From: Pseudomonas sp. S06B 330
Lineage (GTDB): Bacteria > Pseudomonadota > Gammaproteobacteria > Pseudomonadales > Pseudomonadaceae
Direction: 5' to 3'
Assembly (NCBI RefSeq): GCF_002845275.2
Contig: NZ_CP088149.1
Location: 1,546,501-1,610,500 of the forward strand
DNA length: 64,000 nucleotides
The translations under genes and the position numbers were made by a program. Position 1 is the first letter of the stretch, and each line of letters begins with the position of its first letter. A model generated the notes under the pieces. The model did not search any database. It saw only the letters and a list, made by a program, of their open reading frames with translations, and was not told where the DNA came from. Positions 1 to 8,033 of the stretch are shown here, in pieces.

Positions 1-2
1 TG

Positions 3-869
3 GGGCTGCTGTGGTTGATCGTGCAGCTGCCGTACCGGGTATTGCTGGTGATCGGTCGCCTGCTGGGTGCCTTGATGTACCTGGTCGCCGGTGAGCGCCG
101 GCGTATTGCTGCGCGCAACTTGGAGCTGTGTTTTCCGGAACTACCGTCCGTCGAACGGCAGCGCTTGCTCAAGGAAAATTTCGCTTCCACCGGCATCGCC
201 TTCTTCGAAATGGCCATGAGCTGGTGGTGGCCAAAGGCCCGCTTGGCGCGCCTGGCGCACATCGAAGGGTTGGAGCACTTGCAGGCGGCCCAGCGTGATG
301 GGCAGGGTGCCATTCTTATGGCTTTGCACTTCACCACCCTGGAAATCGGTGCGGCCTTGCTTGGGCAGGAACACACCATCGACGGCATGTACCGTGAGCA
401 CGGCAACCCGGTATTCGACTACATCCAGCGCCGTGGCCGTGAGCGACACAACCTTGACTCGCTGGCCGTGGAGCGTGAAGACGTGCGGGGCATGCTCAAG
501 CTGCTGCGCGCCGGCCGCGCGATCTGGTATGCGCCGGACCAGGACTACGGCGCCAAGCAGAGTCTGTTCGTACCGCTGTTCGGTATCCAGGCGGCCACTG
601 TGACGGCTACCACCAAGTTTGCGCGTTTGGGCAAGGCCCGGGTCATTCCGTTCACCCAGCAGCGCCTGGCGGACGGTAGCGGTTATCGCCTGGTGATCCA
701 TCCGCCACTGGCAGATTTCCCGGGTGAGACGGAAGAAGCCGACTGCCTGCGCATCAATCGGTGGATTGAAGGGGCCTTGCGTGAATGTCCGGAGCAGTAC
801 CTGTGGGCGCATCGACGCTTCAAGTCGCGCCCGCCCGGGGAGCCCAAGCTCTACGATAAACGGCGTTGA
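3..869 (+). CDS. lpxL: Lipid A lauroyl/palmitoyl acyltransferase (LpxL/HtrB family), 5' end cut by window
   Basis: Inner-membrane acyltransferase of the LpxL/LpxM/HtrB family, which adds a secondary acyl chain to lipid A using acyl-ACP. The reading frame is open to the left edge (codons GGG CTG CTG TGG before the first possible TTG at 15), and family members are about 295-310 residues, so the true start lies upstream. The N-terminal hydrophobic stretch (IVQLPYRVLLVIGRLLGALMYL) and the catalytic H-X4-E motif (HFTTLE, encoded at 327-344) are present, followed by the family's Tyr-Arg and Pro-Asp-Gln-Asp blocks. In Pseudomonas this gene commonly follows minCDE on the other side. A REP pair follows the stop. 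Assignment to the family is firm; which chain and position it acylates cannot be read from sequence. Confidence 0.9.
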   Translation, partial: GLLWLIVQLPYRVLLVIGRLLGALMYLVAGERRRIAARNLELCFPELPSVERQRLLKENFASTGIAFFEMAMSWWWPKARLARLAHIEGLEHLQAAQRDGQGAILMALHFTTLEIGAALLGQEHTIDGMYREHGNPVFDYIQRRGRERHNLDSLAVEREDVRGMLKLLRAGRAIWYAPDQDYGAKQSLFVPLFGIQAATVTATTKFARLGKARVIPFTQQRLADGSGYRLVIHPPLADFPGETEEADCLRINRWIEGALRECPEQYLWAHRRFKSRPPGEPKLYDKRR

Positions 870-947
870 GGCCATCGCTGGCAAGGCCAGCTCGCACAGA
901 ATGGGACTCGCCCGAAACCTGTGGGAGCCGGTCTTGCCGGCGATGGG
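870..947. repeat. REP element pair (REPIN)
   Basis: Two inverted REP units: ATCGCTGGCAAGGCCAGCTC at about 873-892 and GGGAGCCGGTCTTGCCGGCGATGG at about 922-946. The core (GGAGC...TTGCCGGCGAT) is the common REP of the P. putida/P. fluorescens groups, arranged head to head so the transcript can fold into a long hairpin. It lies between co-directional lpxL and the patatin gene. Confidence 0.85.
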
Positions 948-973
948 GGCAAAACATAGCTCAGGAAGACCCC

Positions 974-2122
974 ATGTCAGCACAACCGATCACAGGATTG
1001 ATCCTCTCTGGCGGTGGCGCCCGCGCCGCTTATCAGGTTGGTGTGCTGGCCGGCATTGCCGATCTGCTGCCCGCCGGTGCGGCCAATCCCTTTCCCGTGA
1101 TCGTCGGCACGTCGGCCGGAGCGATCAATGCGGTGACCCTGGCCAGTGGTGCCATGCACTTTGCCGATGCCATCCGCCGCCTCACCCGTTTCTGGCAGGG
1201 CTTTCGCAGCCATCAAGTGCTGCGCAGCGACTGGCCGGGGGTGATTCGCCAAGCCAGTCGTTTTGTCGGTCATAGCCTGCTCGGCCTTGGCGCGCCGGTG
1301 CCGGTGGCCTTGCTCGACAGCTCACCGCTGCGCCAGTTGCTCAACGAACACCTGGACATCAACGGCATCGCCCAGGCCCTTGAACAGCAACAGTTACATG
1401 CGGTGGCAGTGACCGCCTTCGGTTACGAGTCTGGCCAGGCTGTTACCTTCTATCAGGGGCGCGGCGCCATTGATCCGTGGTTACGCCACCGGCGCATCGG
1501 ACTGCCAACACGTCTGAGTGTCGATCATTTGCTAGCCAGCTCCGCCATTCCACTGCTGTTCGCTCCGGTCAAACTCGGTGAGGAGTACTTTGGCGATGGC
1601 GCGGTACGTCAGTCGGCACCGATCAGCCCGGCCCTGCACTTGGGCGCCAGCCGCGTGCTGGTGGTCGGCGTCAGTGGCAACCCGCAGCGTCCGGTCGAGG
1701 GTGAGCCGCGCCCGCGCCTGTTCAGCGGCCAGCAGCCAAGCCTGGCGCAGATTGGCGGACACATGCTCAACAGCACCTTCATCGATAGCCTGGAAGACGA
1801 TATTGAGTTGCTTCAGCGTCTCAACCACCTCAGCCACTTGATGCCCGAGCACGTGGAGCGACGGCGCCTGGGCCTGGCGCCGGTGGAGGTGCTGGTGGTC
1901 GCACCGAGTCAGCCGCTGGATGAGATTGCCGCACGGCATCGCCGCGAGCTGCCGGCAGCCCTGCGCCTGTTCCTGCGGGGGCCGGGGGCGACCAAGACCA
2001 GTGGTGCAGGGGTGCTCAGCTACCTGTTGTTCGAAGCCGGTTACTGCAGCGAACTGATCGAGCTAGGGCGGCGCGACGCCCTGGCCAAGCGCCGTGAGCT
2101 GGGTAATTTCCTCGGTCTGTAG
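974..2122 (+). CDS. Patatin-like phospholipase
   Basis: Predicted Ser-Asp dyad lipid acyl hydrolase. The product is 382 residues from the ATG at 974, chosen because AGGAAG lies just upstream and the patatin fold begins at once. The oxyanion glycine loop (LSGGGARAAYQVG) is at about residues 10-23, the nucleophile elbow GTSAG at about residues 45-49, and the catalytic Asp is in the GDGAVRQSAP motif near residue 205. No signal peptide is evident, so a cytosolic or membrane-edge lipase is likely. The C-terminal region matches the longer DUF-type tail of Pseudomonas patatins. It sits between lpxL and the MlaA-like gene, suggesting a role in envelope phospholipid turnover (inference). Confidence 0.9.
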   Translation: MSAQPITGLILSGGGARAAYQVGVLAGIADLLPAGAANPFPVIVGTSAGAINAVTLASGAMHFADAIRRLTRFWQGFRSHQVLRSDWPGVIRQASRFVGHSLLGLGAPVPVALLDSSPLRQLLNEHLDINGIAQALEQQQLHAVAVTAFGYESGQAVTFYQGRGAIDPWLRHRRIGLPTRLSVDHLLASSAIPLLFAPVKLGEEYFGDGAVRQSAPISPALHLGASRVLVVGVSGNPQRPVEGEPRPRLFSGQQPSLAQIGGHMLNSTFIDSLEDDIELLQRLNHLSHLMPEHVERRRLGLAPVEVLVVAPSQPLDEIAARHRRELPAALRLFLRGPGATKTSGAGVLSYLLFEAGYCSELIELGRRDALAKRRELGNFLGL

Positions 2123-2167
2123 CCGCGGGTGCAGGTTGCGATCGCCTGCAACGCAGGCGCAAGGCGG

Positions 2168-2956
2168 TTACTCTGCAATCTGCAACTTGCGCGCCTCGGT
2201 GTAGACGTAGCGGACCTTCTCATATTCGAAGGGTGAGTTCAGCTGGCCATAGCGAAAGTTGGTGGTGTATCGCTTGTCGACGGCGCGCAGGATGACCAGT
2301 TCCGGGTGATCACCGCTGACTTCGGCCACGTTGAGGAAGTTGGCCTGGTCTTCGGCGACATAGTCCACCAGCAAGCCGCCGGTATCGCGCAGGTTCGAAG
2401 GGCCGAGAATCGGCAGCATCAGGTAGGGGCCATCCGGCACGCCATAGAAGCCCAAGGTTTGACCGAAGTCTTCGCTTTGATGGGGCAGGCCCATCTTGGT
2501 TGCCGGGTCCCACAGGCCGCCCACGCCAATGATGGTGTTGAGCATCAGCCGCGCGGTGATCTCCATTGAGCGATGGCCCTTGAACTGCAGAACGCTGTTG
2601 AACAGGTTAGGTACGTCGCCCAGGTTGCTGAAAAAATTGCTCACCCCGGTACGTACAAAGCTGGGAGTGACATAGCGGTAGCCATTGACCACTGGCAGGA
2701 ACACCCACTGGTCGAAGCGGTAGTTGAAGTGGTAGATCCGCCGGTTCATCGATTCCAACGGGTCATAGACGTTCAGTGCCGCCAGGGTCGAACGTTCGAA
2801 CTCACGCTGGTCCAGCCCCGGGTTGAATTTGAGCTCCTTGAGTGGCTCGGTGAAGCCATCGGCTTCGATTACGCTGGCACGGGGCGCGGTTTCTTCCGCA
2901 GCTTGGGCCAGTCCACTGGCAATAAATGCGCTAGCAATCAATAAACGTTTAACCAC
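2168..2956 (-). CDS. MlaA/VacJ family protein without a lipobox
   Basis: MlaA proteins remove mislocalised phospholipid from the outer leaflet of the outer membrane. The family block DPLESMNRRIYHFN is present at about residues 65-78, followed by FLPVVNGYRYVTPSFVRTGVSNFFSNL and the GLWDPATKMGLP region, so the MlaA fold is complete (262 residues). It starts at GTG 2956, with GGAG at 2962-2965 on the coding strand, overlapping the end of the upstream hydrolase gene by 8 bases, which implies translational coupling. Unlike classical MlaA it has no cysteine anywhere: the N-terminus (SGLAQA-AEE) reads as a signal-peptidase I site, so a soluble periplasmic or differently anchored protein is expected. 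The start is placed by the coupling. Confidence 0.85.
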   Translation of the reverse strand: MVKRLLIASAFIASGLAQAAEETAPRASVIEADGFTEPLKELKFNPGLDQREFERSTLAALNVYDPLESMNRRIYHFNYRFDQWVFLPVVNGYRYVTPSFVRTGVSNFFSNLGDVPNLFNSVLQFKGHRSMEITARLMLNTIIGVGGLWDPATKMGLPHQSEDFGQTLGFYGVPDGPYLMLPILGPSNLRDTGGLLVDYVAEDQANFLNVAEVSGDHPELVILRAVDKRYTTNFRYGQLNSPFEYEKVRYVYTEARKLQIAE

Positions 2957-4247
2957 GGAAAAACTCCAGCATGGCGTCGCTGTTAACGCGATAGTTGAGG
3001 TTGCCGCAATGGCCGCCGTGGGGGTAGAGGGTCAAGCGATCACCAAAGGTGGAGCGCAGGAAGCCAATGTCTCCCGGGCCGAGAATGACATCGTCGGCGT
3101 TGTGCATCACGGCAATCTTCGAACTCTGTTGCAGGTAATCCTTGAGGGCGTAGAGGCTGACCTGGTCAATCAGTTGCAGCAGGCTGCCGCCATCGGTACG
3201 GGCGCGCCACATGGGGATGACCTGCTCGGTCATGTAGCAATCGAAGTCACACTGCAGGGCACGCTTGAAGAACGGAGTGAGGCTGCTGCTCTCCGTGATC
3301 GGGTACTTGGGCGGAGTGATCAGCCCGCGGCGGTTGATCAAGTCAGAAGTGAAGGCAATATCGGCAGCGGAGAAGCGGAACGAGGTGCCGATGATCATTG
3401 CCATCTGCTCGTTGCTCAGGTGCTGGCGCGAATGCTGGAAGTCGTAGAGCAGCGCGTCGTTAAGGTCGATGTAGCCCTTCTGCTGGAAATAACGGGTCAG
3501 CTTGTTGAGCACCAGCTCATAGAAGGTGGTGCTGCTATTGACACCTTTGACCTCAGTTTGCACCAGCTTGTCGAGATTGCTGATCGAGGTGTAGAGGTTG
3601 ACTGGTGGGTTGAGCAGCAGCACGCGCTTGAAGTTGAAACTGCGCCGGGTTTCGTCCAGATGGCTAACGAATGCCGCATCCAGGGCACCAAGGCTGTAGC
3701 CGCTGAGGTAGTACTCGGTGACCGGCAGGCGCGGGTGTTGGGCGCGCACGCCTTGCATGACTCGGTACAGGTCTTCGGCGTCGTCTTTGCTGACGCCAGG
3801 GGTGGCGTAGCGCGAGGCCGAGGTGATGAAGTCAAAGCTGGTCGGTGAAGACAGCTGCACCACGTGGTAGCCGGCTTTGTAGAAGAGCTTCTTGAGGTAT
3901 TCATTGATGCTGCTGGCGTAGGGCGCACCGGTTCCGGAAATCAGAAAGATCAGCGGCGCCGGGTGGTCCTGTTCGGCCAGGCGATATTTGAGCTGTTTCA
4001 CTGCCCAGAAATTGTCGGGGAGGGTGAAGGCGCGCTCCGGACGCATGTTCAGGCTGTAGTCAGCCTGGTCAATGTCATCGTCGCTGGGCAGCTGTGGGCG
4101 CAAGTCCGGCGGCGTGGTGGCGATGGTCGCCTCGAACGGATTGGTCAGTGGGTAGCCGTAACTGGCGGCATCGATATCTTGTGCCGAAGCGGACGCACTC
4201 AGGATAAGGCCGCCCGAGAGGGCAGCGAGGCGCAGTAATCGAAGCAT
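2949..4247 (-). CDS. Exported alpha/beta-hydrolase fold serine hydrolase
   Basis: Product of 432 residues from the ATG at 4247, with GGGGATC just upstream. An in-frame extension exists further upstream but is poor in family features and precedes a clear signal peptide (MLRLLRLAALSGGLILSASASA-QD). The LIFLISGTGAP oxyanion segment lies at about residues 108-118 and the nucleophile elbow GYSLG at about residues 200-204; a late HGGHCG histidine is the likely third catalytic residue. The substrate is unknown. It is the first gene of a two-gene unit with the MlaA-like gene (8-base overlap), so a shared envelope lipid function is a reasonable inference. Paired hydrolase/mlaA genes at this place are part of the Pseudomonas backbone. 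Confidence 0.8.
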   Translation of the reverse strand: MLRLLRLAALSGGLILSASASAQDIDAASYGYPLTNPFEATIATTPPDLRPQLPSDDDIDQADYSLNMRPERAFTLPDNFWAVKQLKYRLAEQDHPAPLIFLISGTGAPYASSINEYLKKLFYKAGYHVVQLSSPTSFDFITSASRYATPGVSKDDAEDLYRVMQGVRAQHPRLPVTEYYLSGYSLGALDAAFVSHLDETRRSFNFKRVLLLNPPVNLYTSISNLDKLVQTEVKGVNSSTTFYELVLNKLTRYFQQKGYIDLNDALLYDFQHSRQHLSNEQMAMIIGTSFRFSAADIAFTSDLINRRGLITPPKYPITESSSLTPFFKRALQCDFDCYMTEQVIPMWRARTDGGSLLQLIDQVSLYALKDYLQQSSKIAVMHNADDVILGPGDIGFLRSTFGDRLTLYPHGGHCGNLNYRVNSDAMLEFFRG

Positions 4248-4489
4248 GACGGATCCCCAAAAAAAGCAGCAGCAAAGTGCGTAACGAAGGCTAGGACCAT
4301 CAAGTCCTGGGCAAAGTTGCCTGGCGCCACGGCATTTATCGTCCCCGATGTTGCCGTCTTCGGTTGAGGCACGGCAACAATTGGTTCCATTTATCTTCAG
4401 TTCAAAGTAGTCGAGGCTGGCGCTTTTGCCTTGCATAGACGGCTCGGCGCTTTATGCTGGGCGCCGATTTCGAAGATTCCGGAGCCTTT

Positions 4490-4852
4490 ATGTCCCGCCG
4501 TTTGCCGCTGATCACCTTGTTGCTGTTTGTGCCCTTGTGGCTGGCAGCCAGTTATGCGGTGCGTTATGTCCTGATGGAGGATGCTCAGTGGGTCGGGGTC
4601 TGCGCCGAACAAGCACAGATCTGGCAATGTCAGGCGCGCTCGACCCTGGGCTTGATGATTCACTTCGGGGTAATCGCCTGGACCGCGCTGGGGCTGGCGT
4701 TGTTGGCGCAGGTAGTGCCTGCGCGTGCGGGGTGGCGTTTAGCAGTGCTGGCGCTGGTGGTCGGAATTCCAGCCTTGGTGCTGTACAGCGCCAGTATCGC
4801 GGTGTTCGCCCTGGTGTTGGCAGGGTTGCGCCTGGTGCGCCGGCCCCACTGA
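4490..4852 (+). CDS. Small inner-membrane protein of unknown function
   Basis: A 120-residue protein read from ATG 4490, which has GGAGCC 4-9 bases upstream; an ATG at 4454 would add 12 unsupported residues. Three hydrophobic segments are visible (about residues 7-25, 50-68 and 78-112), with two cysteines in the loop between the first two (VGVCAEQAQIWQCQ). I recognise no named domain. It is divergent from the hydrolase-mlaA unit and convergent with the GH17 gene, from which it is separated by a REP and a terminator hairpin. Confidence 0.65.
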   Translation: MSRRLPLITLLLFVPLWLAASYAVRYVLMEDAQWVGVCAEQAQIWQCQARSTLGLMIHFGVIAWTALGLALLAQVVPARAGWRLAVLALVVGIPALVLYSASIAVFALVLAGLRLVRRPH

Positions 4853-4854
4853 GC

Positions 4855-4881
4855 CCGGTGGGAGCCGGCCTTGCTGGCGAT
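4855..4881. repeat. Single REP unit
   Basis: GGTGGGAGCCGGCCTTGCTGGCGAT matches the REP core seen elsewhere in the window. It lies between two convergent genes, directly before a terminator hairpin. Confidence 0.75.
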
Positions 4882-4902
4882 GGGCTGCGCAGCAGCCCTT
4901 TT
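4882..4902 (+). terminator. Rho-independent terminator in a convergent gap
   Basis: GGGCTGC-GCA-GCAGCCC forms a 7-bp perfect stem (4882-4888 with 4892-4898) followed by TTTT at 4899-4902. It would end the transcript of the small membrane protein gene. The GH17 stop codon overlaps its T tract from the other strand. Confidence 0.65.
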
Positions 4903-6458
4903 CAAGACTGGACGCGAACCCTCAGGCTACGCCACAACGCCCCCACCATCAGCACACTGACCCCCGCCCAGACCAACGCCTGTTGGTTGTTCAAGCCCTC
5001 ACGGAACAACTGCGGTGCGATCCCGGCACCGACGATGAACGCCAGCAAGCCAATCTCAGCCCGCGGTCCACGGACCGGGCGCAACAGGTAAACCACCGCC
5101 GGCAACATCAGCGCCGCACTCGGAAAACTGCGATAGCGCGGATCGAAGACCAACGCCAGCATGCTCACGGCGGCGGCAAAACCTGCAGCCAGCAACCACC
5201 CGCCGGCTCGTGCCTCAAGCCAGGCAAAGACTCGCTCGCGCCAGCCTTGCCGTTGCGCCAGGGCCAAGGCGCCATGGGCGAGAACAATCAGGTTCAAGCC
5301 AGCCAACAGCAGCGCCCAGACCCATTCGCCAACAAAGCGGCTGTTGATCCGCACCAATTCGCCCCACAGCCCCAGGCTCGCCGCGCCCAAGGCGGCCAGC
5401 AGCGGTAGCAGCAAAGCGGAGCGGGTGCCGCGCACTCGACCGGCGAGGAGCAAGGTGGCGGCAAACAACAGGCCACTAGCAATCAACCATTGCGGCCACA
5501 ACGCGAGGTTGCTCACTGGCCCTTCGAGAATGCCCTTGTCCTTGCGGTCGGCGTCATACAGGCCCCAGTAGCCGCCCACTGCGCCTTCGCTGGCACGTTT
5601 CCACGGTTGGTCGAAGGCTTCGATCAGGTTGTAGTGCCAGCCGTTCTGTTCGGCCATGGCGACAAAGCCGCGAATGAAGCGTGCTTCATTGACCCGGCTG
5701 GGCAGCGCGGTCTCACGCTGACGACCTTCGCTGGGCCAGCCGGTTTCGCCAATGACAATATCCTTGGGCGCAAAGCGGTTGCCGAACACCTGGCGAATCT
5801 CGCCGACATGCACCAAGGCGTCGTCGATACCTTTGGGATCATCTTCCCAGTACGGCAGCAAGTGAATGGTCAGGAAATCCACGGTTGGCGCGATCTCTGG
5901 GTGTTGCAGCCAGAACTCCCAGACGTCGGCATAGGTCACCGGTACGCTGACCTGGCTTTTCACCTGCGTGATCAGCGCGGCCAACTGTGGGCCAGTGACT
6001 TCCTTGCGCAGCAGCGTTTCGTTGCCGACGATCACCGCCTTGACGATGTCCGGGTTGGCGTTGGCCGCGGCGATAAGGGCCTTGACCTCTTTTTGGGTAT
6101 CGACCGGATTGGCGTTGATCCAGGCGCCGAGCATCACTTTCAAGCCATGTTTACGCGCCAGCTGCGGAATCGCCTCAAGCCCTGTCATTGAATAGGTGCG
6201 GATGCATTCAAAGCGCTGTGCGAGCAAGGCCAGATCGGCGTCCATGCGCGCCGGGCGCAGTTGAAAGGGCTGGTCGAAGGGCGATTGGTCCTTATCGAAC
6301 GGCGTGTAGGAGGCGCACTGCAATTTGTGCGAGGCACTGGCCGCATCGGGCAGCACCACCGGCTTGCCCAGCCCGTACCAGAGCCCTCCCAGCGCAAACA
6401 GGCCGAGCAGGCAGGCAAACAGATAGGGCAGTATCGGGAAGCGGGCAGTCGAGGACAT
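4902..6458 (-). CDS. Membrane-anchored GH17 beta-glucanosyltransferase-like protein
   Basis: Product of 518 residues. An N-terminal membrane segment (about residues 9-30) is followed by a glycoside hydrolase family 17 domain (about 46-310), with the acid/base Glu147 in AVIVGNE and the nucleophile Glu238 in VIGETGWP. About six further membrane helices occupy residues 320-510. Proteobacterial GH17 proteins of this layout act as non-Leloir beta-glucan transglycosylases that branch or elongate beta-1,3-glucans, including osmoregulated glucans (known for Pseudomonas members; applied here by inference). The catalytic residues are intact. It is transcribed alone and divergent from betX; the 220-bp gap between them has no feature I can name. 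Confidence 0.85.
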   Translation of the reverse strand: MSSTARFPILPYLFACLLGLFALGGLWYGLGKPVVLPDAASASHKLQCASYTPFDKDQSPFDQPFQLRPARMDADLALLAQRFECIRTYSMTGLEAIPQLARKHGLKVMLGAWINANPVDTQKEVKALIAAANANPDIVKAVIVGNETLLRKEVTGPQLAALITQVKSQVSVPVTYADVWEFWLQHPEIAPTVDFLTIHLLPYWEDDPKGIDDALVHVGEIRQVFGNRFAPKDIVIGETGWPSEGRQRETALPSRVNEARFIRGFVAMAEQNGWHYNLIEAFDQPWKRASEGAVGGYWGLYDADRKDKGILEGPVSNLALWPQWLIASGLLFAATLLLAGRVRGTRSALLLPLLAALGAASLGLWGELVRINSRFVGEWVWALLLAGLNLIVLAHGALALAQRQGWRERVFAWLEARAGGWLLAAGFAAAVSMLALVFDPRYRSFPSAALMLPAVVYLLRPVRGPRAEIGLLAFIVGAGIAPQLFREGLNNQQALVWAGVSVLMVGALWRSLRVRVQS

Positions 6459-6680
6459 GGATCGGACCGTCAGGGAGCAAAGCCGTCAATAGTACCTGCA
6501 AATGGCACGGGCTAAAGCCTTGGCCAGCAAACTAACCTGGGTTGGATGTTGCTTGATATGACCGCCGGTTGCTGGCGATGTGATGTCGCTTGTCGTTGCC
6601 TGGAGGTCGCTACCAGAGCAGGTCAGGGACCATCAGCGGTTGATGATGCAGGTTCCGTGACGTGACGAGGGGAAGCTTTG

Positions 6681-7529
6681 ATGAAAATGCGACGACTCCT
6701 GGGGCTGGGCACCGCCCTGGCAATGGCCATTGGCGCTGCACCAGCGATGGCCAAGGAAGTGAGCATCGGCTACGTCGATGGCTGGTCCGACAGTGTAGCG
6801 ACCACCAACGTGGCTGCCGAAGTGATCAGACAGAAGCTCGGTTATGACGTCAAATTGCAGGCTGTGGCCACCGGGATCATGTGGCAGGGGGTGGCCACCG
6901 GTAAGCTCGATGCCATGATGTCGGCCTGGCTGCCGGTAACCCACGGCGACTATTGGACCAAGAACAAGGACAACGTGGTCGACTACGGCCCCAACTTCAA
7001 GGACGCCAAGATCGGGCTGATCGTCCCTGAATACGTCAAGGCCAACTCGCTGGCTGACCTCAAGACCGATGACAGTTTCAAACACAAGATCGTCGGCATC
7101 GATGCCGGCTCCGGGGTGATGCTCAAGACCGACCAGGCCATCAAGGATTACGACCTGAGCGGCTACAAACTCCAGGCCAGTTCCGGCGCGGCGATGACCG
7201 CAGAGTTGGGGCGTGCCTACGCCAAGCAGCAATCGATCGCAGTGACGGGCTGGGTGCCACACTGGATGTTCGCCAAGTGGAAACTCAAGTTCCTTGAAGA
7301 CCCCAAAGGCGTGTACGGCGCGGCTGAAACCGTCAACAGCATCGGCAGCAAGCAACTGGACAGTAAGGCCCCGGAAGTCGCAGCCTTCCTGAAAAAATTC
7401 CAGTGGCAGTCCAAGGATGAAATCGGCGAGGTCATGTTGGCCATTCAAGAGGGCGCAAAACCCGAAGCCGCCGCCAAGGACTGGGTGGCCAAACACCCGG
7501 AGCGCGTCGCGGAGTGGACGGCCAAATAA
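6681..7529 (+). CDS. betX: Periplasmic glycine betaine-binding protein (BetX type)
   Basis: Substrate-binding protein of the OpuAC family, 282 residues from ATG 6681 with GAGGGGAAG upstream; a TTG at 6678 directly precedes it. Signal peptide with A-M-A cleavage at about residue 24. Tryptophans suited to an aromatic cage for quaternary ammonium ligands occur in YVDGWSDS, MSAWLPVTHGDYW and GWVPHWMFAKW. No permease or ATPase gene is adjacent. In P. aeruginosa the orphan betaine-binding protein BetX (PA3236) precedes a DUF485 gene and actP exactly as here and works with the core CbcWV transporter encoded elsewhere. The name is given on that synteny and family match. Confidence 0.85.
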   Translation: MKMRRLLGLGTALAMAIGAAPAMAKEVSIGYVDGWSDSVATTNVAAEVIRQKLGYDVKLQAVATGIMWQGVATGKLDAMMSAWLPVTHGDYWTKNKDNVVDYGPNFKDAKIGLIVPEYVKANSLADLKTDDSFKHKIVGIDAGSGVMLKTDQAIKDYDLSGYKLQASSGAAMTAELGRAYAKQQSIAVTGWVPHWMFAKWKLKFLEDPKGVYGAAETVNSIGSKQLDSKAPEVAAFLKKFQWQSKDEIGEVMLAIQEGAKPEAAAKDWVAKHPERVAEWTAK

Positions 7530-7559
7530 TGGCTTAAGGCTTCTAACTTGCACCTTCCA

Positions 7560-7591
7560 GGGCTGCAGCACCGCAAACGGTGCTGCAGCCC
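7560..7591 (+). terminator. Strong hairpin terminator after betX
   Basis: GGGCTGCAGCACCG / CAAA / CGGTGCTGCAGCCC: a perfect 14-bp stem with a 4-base loop (7560-7573 with 7578-7591). It is followed only by TTGTCGTT, so termination may be weaker than the stem suggests. Confidence 0.75.
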
Positions 7592-7721
7592 TTGTCGTTA
7601 CTGGCTGTTACCGAATCGGTAAAAGAGTTTTGCATCTAAGACTAAGGTCGTCTGGAGTGCGTCCAAAGGCAGCATAAAGTGGAGCGGGTACTACCTAATC
7701 TGTGCTGCGAGGACAAAAACA

Positions 7722-8033
7722 ATGAACGACAGCATTTATCTCTCGATACAAAACAGCTCGCGGTTCAAAGAGCTGGTGTCAAAACGCGAACGGTTCGCCT
7801 GGATTCTCTCGGCGATCATGCTCGGCCTCTACTCCGCTTTCATCCTGTTGATCGCCTATGGCCCGCAAATTTTGGGTGCCAAGCTCAGCCCTGACTCGTC
7901 GATTACCTGGGGGATTCCTCTCGGTGTCGGCTTGATCCTCTCGGCCTTCGTCCTCACTGCCATTTATGTGCGTCGCGCCAACGGTGAGTTCGATGAGATG
8001 AACAAAGCGATTCTCAAGGAGGCACAGCAATGA
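7722..8033 (+). CDS. DUF485 inner-membrane protein (YjcH-like)
   Basis: A 103-residue DUF485 protein with two membrane helices (about residues 26-48 and 60-85) and the family pattern of a basic N-terminus ([13 protein letters not shown]) and [19 protein letters not shown] at the C-terminus. It starts at ATG 7722 with GCGAGGAC upstream. Its stop overlaps the actP start by 4 bases (ATGA), so the two are coupled. YjcH-type proteins regularly precede acetate permeases and are thought to assist them; their biochemical role is not established. Confidence 0.9.
   Translation: MNDSIYLSIQNSSRFKELVSKRERFAWILSAIMLGLYSAFILLIAYGPQILGAKLSPDSSITWGIPLGVGLILSAFVLTAIYVRRANGEFDEMNKAILKEAQQ

Noticed and set aside
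870..947. Repeated GC-rich palindromes as a possible CRISPR array
   Set aside because: The units are inverted REP pairs dispersed over the window, without regular spacers or cas genes.
6681..7529. Orphan betaine-binding protein as a broken ABC operon
   Set aside because: BetX in P. aeruginosa is naturally without adjacent permease genes and works with CbcWV, so the lack of neighbours is normal.
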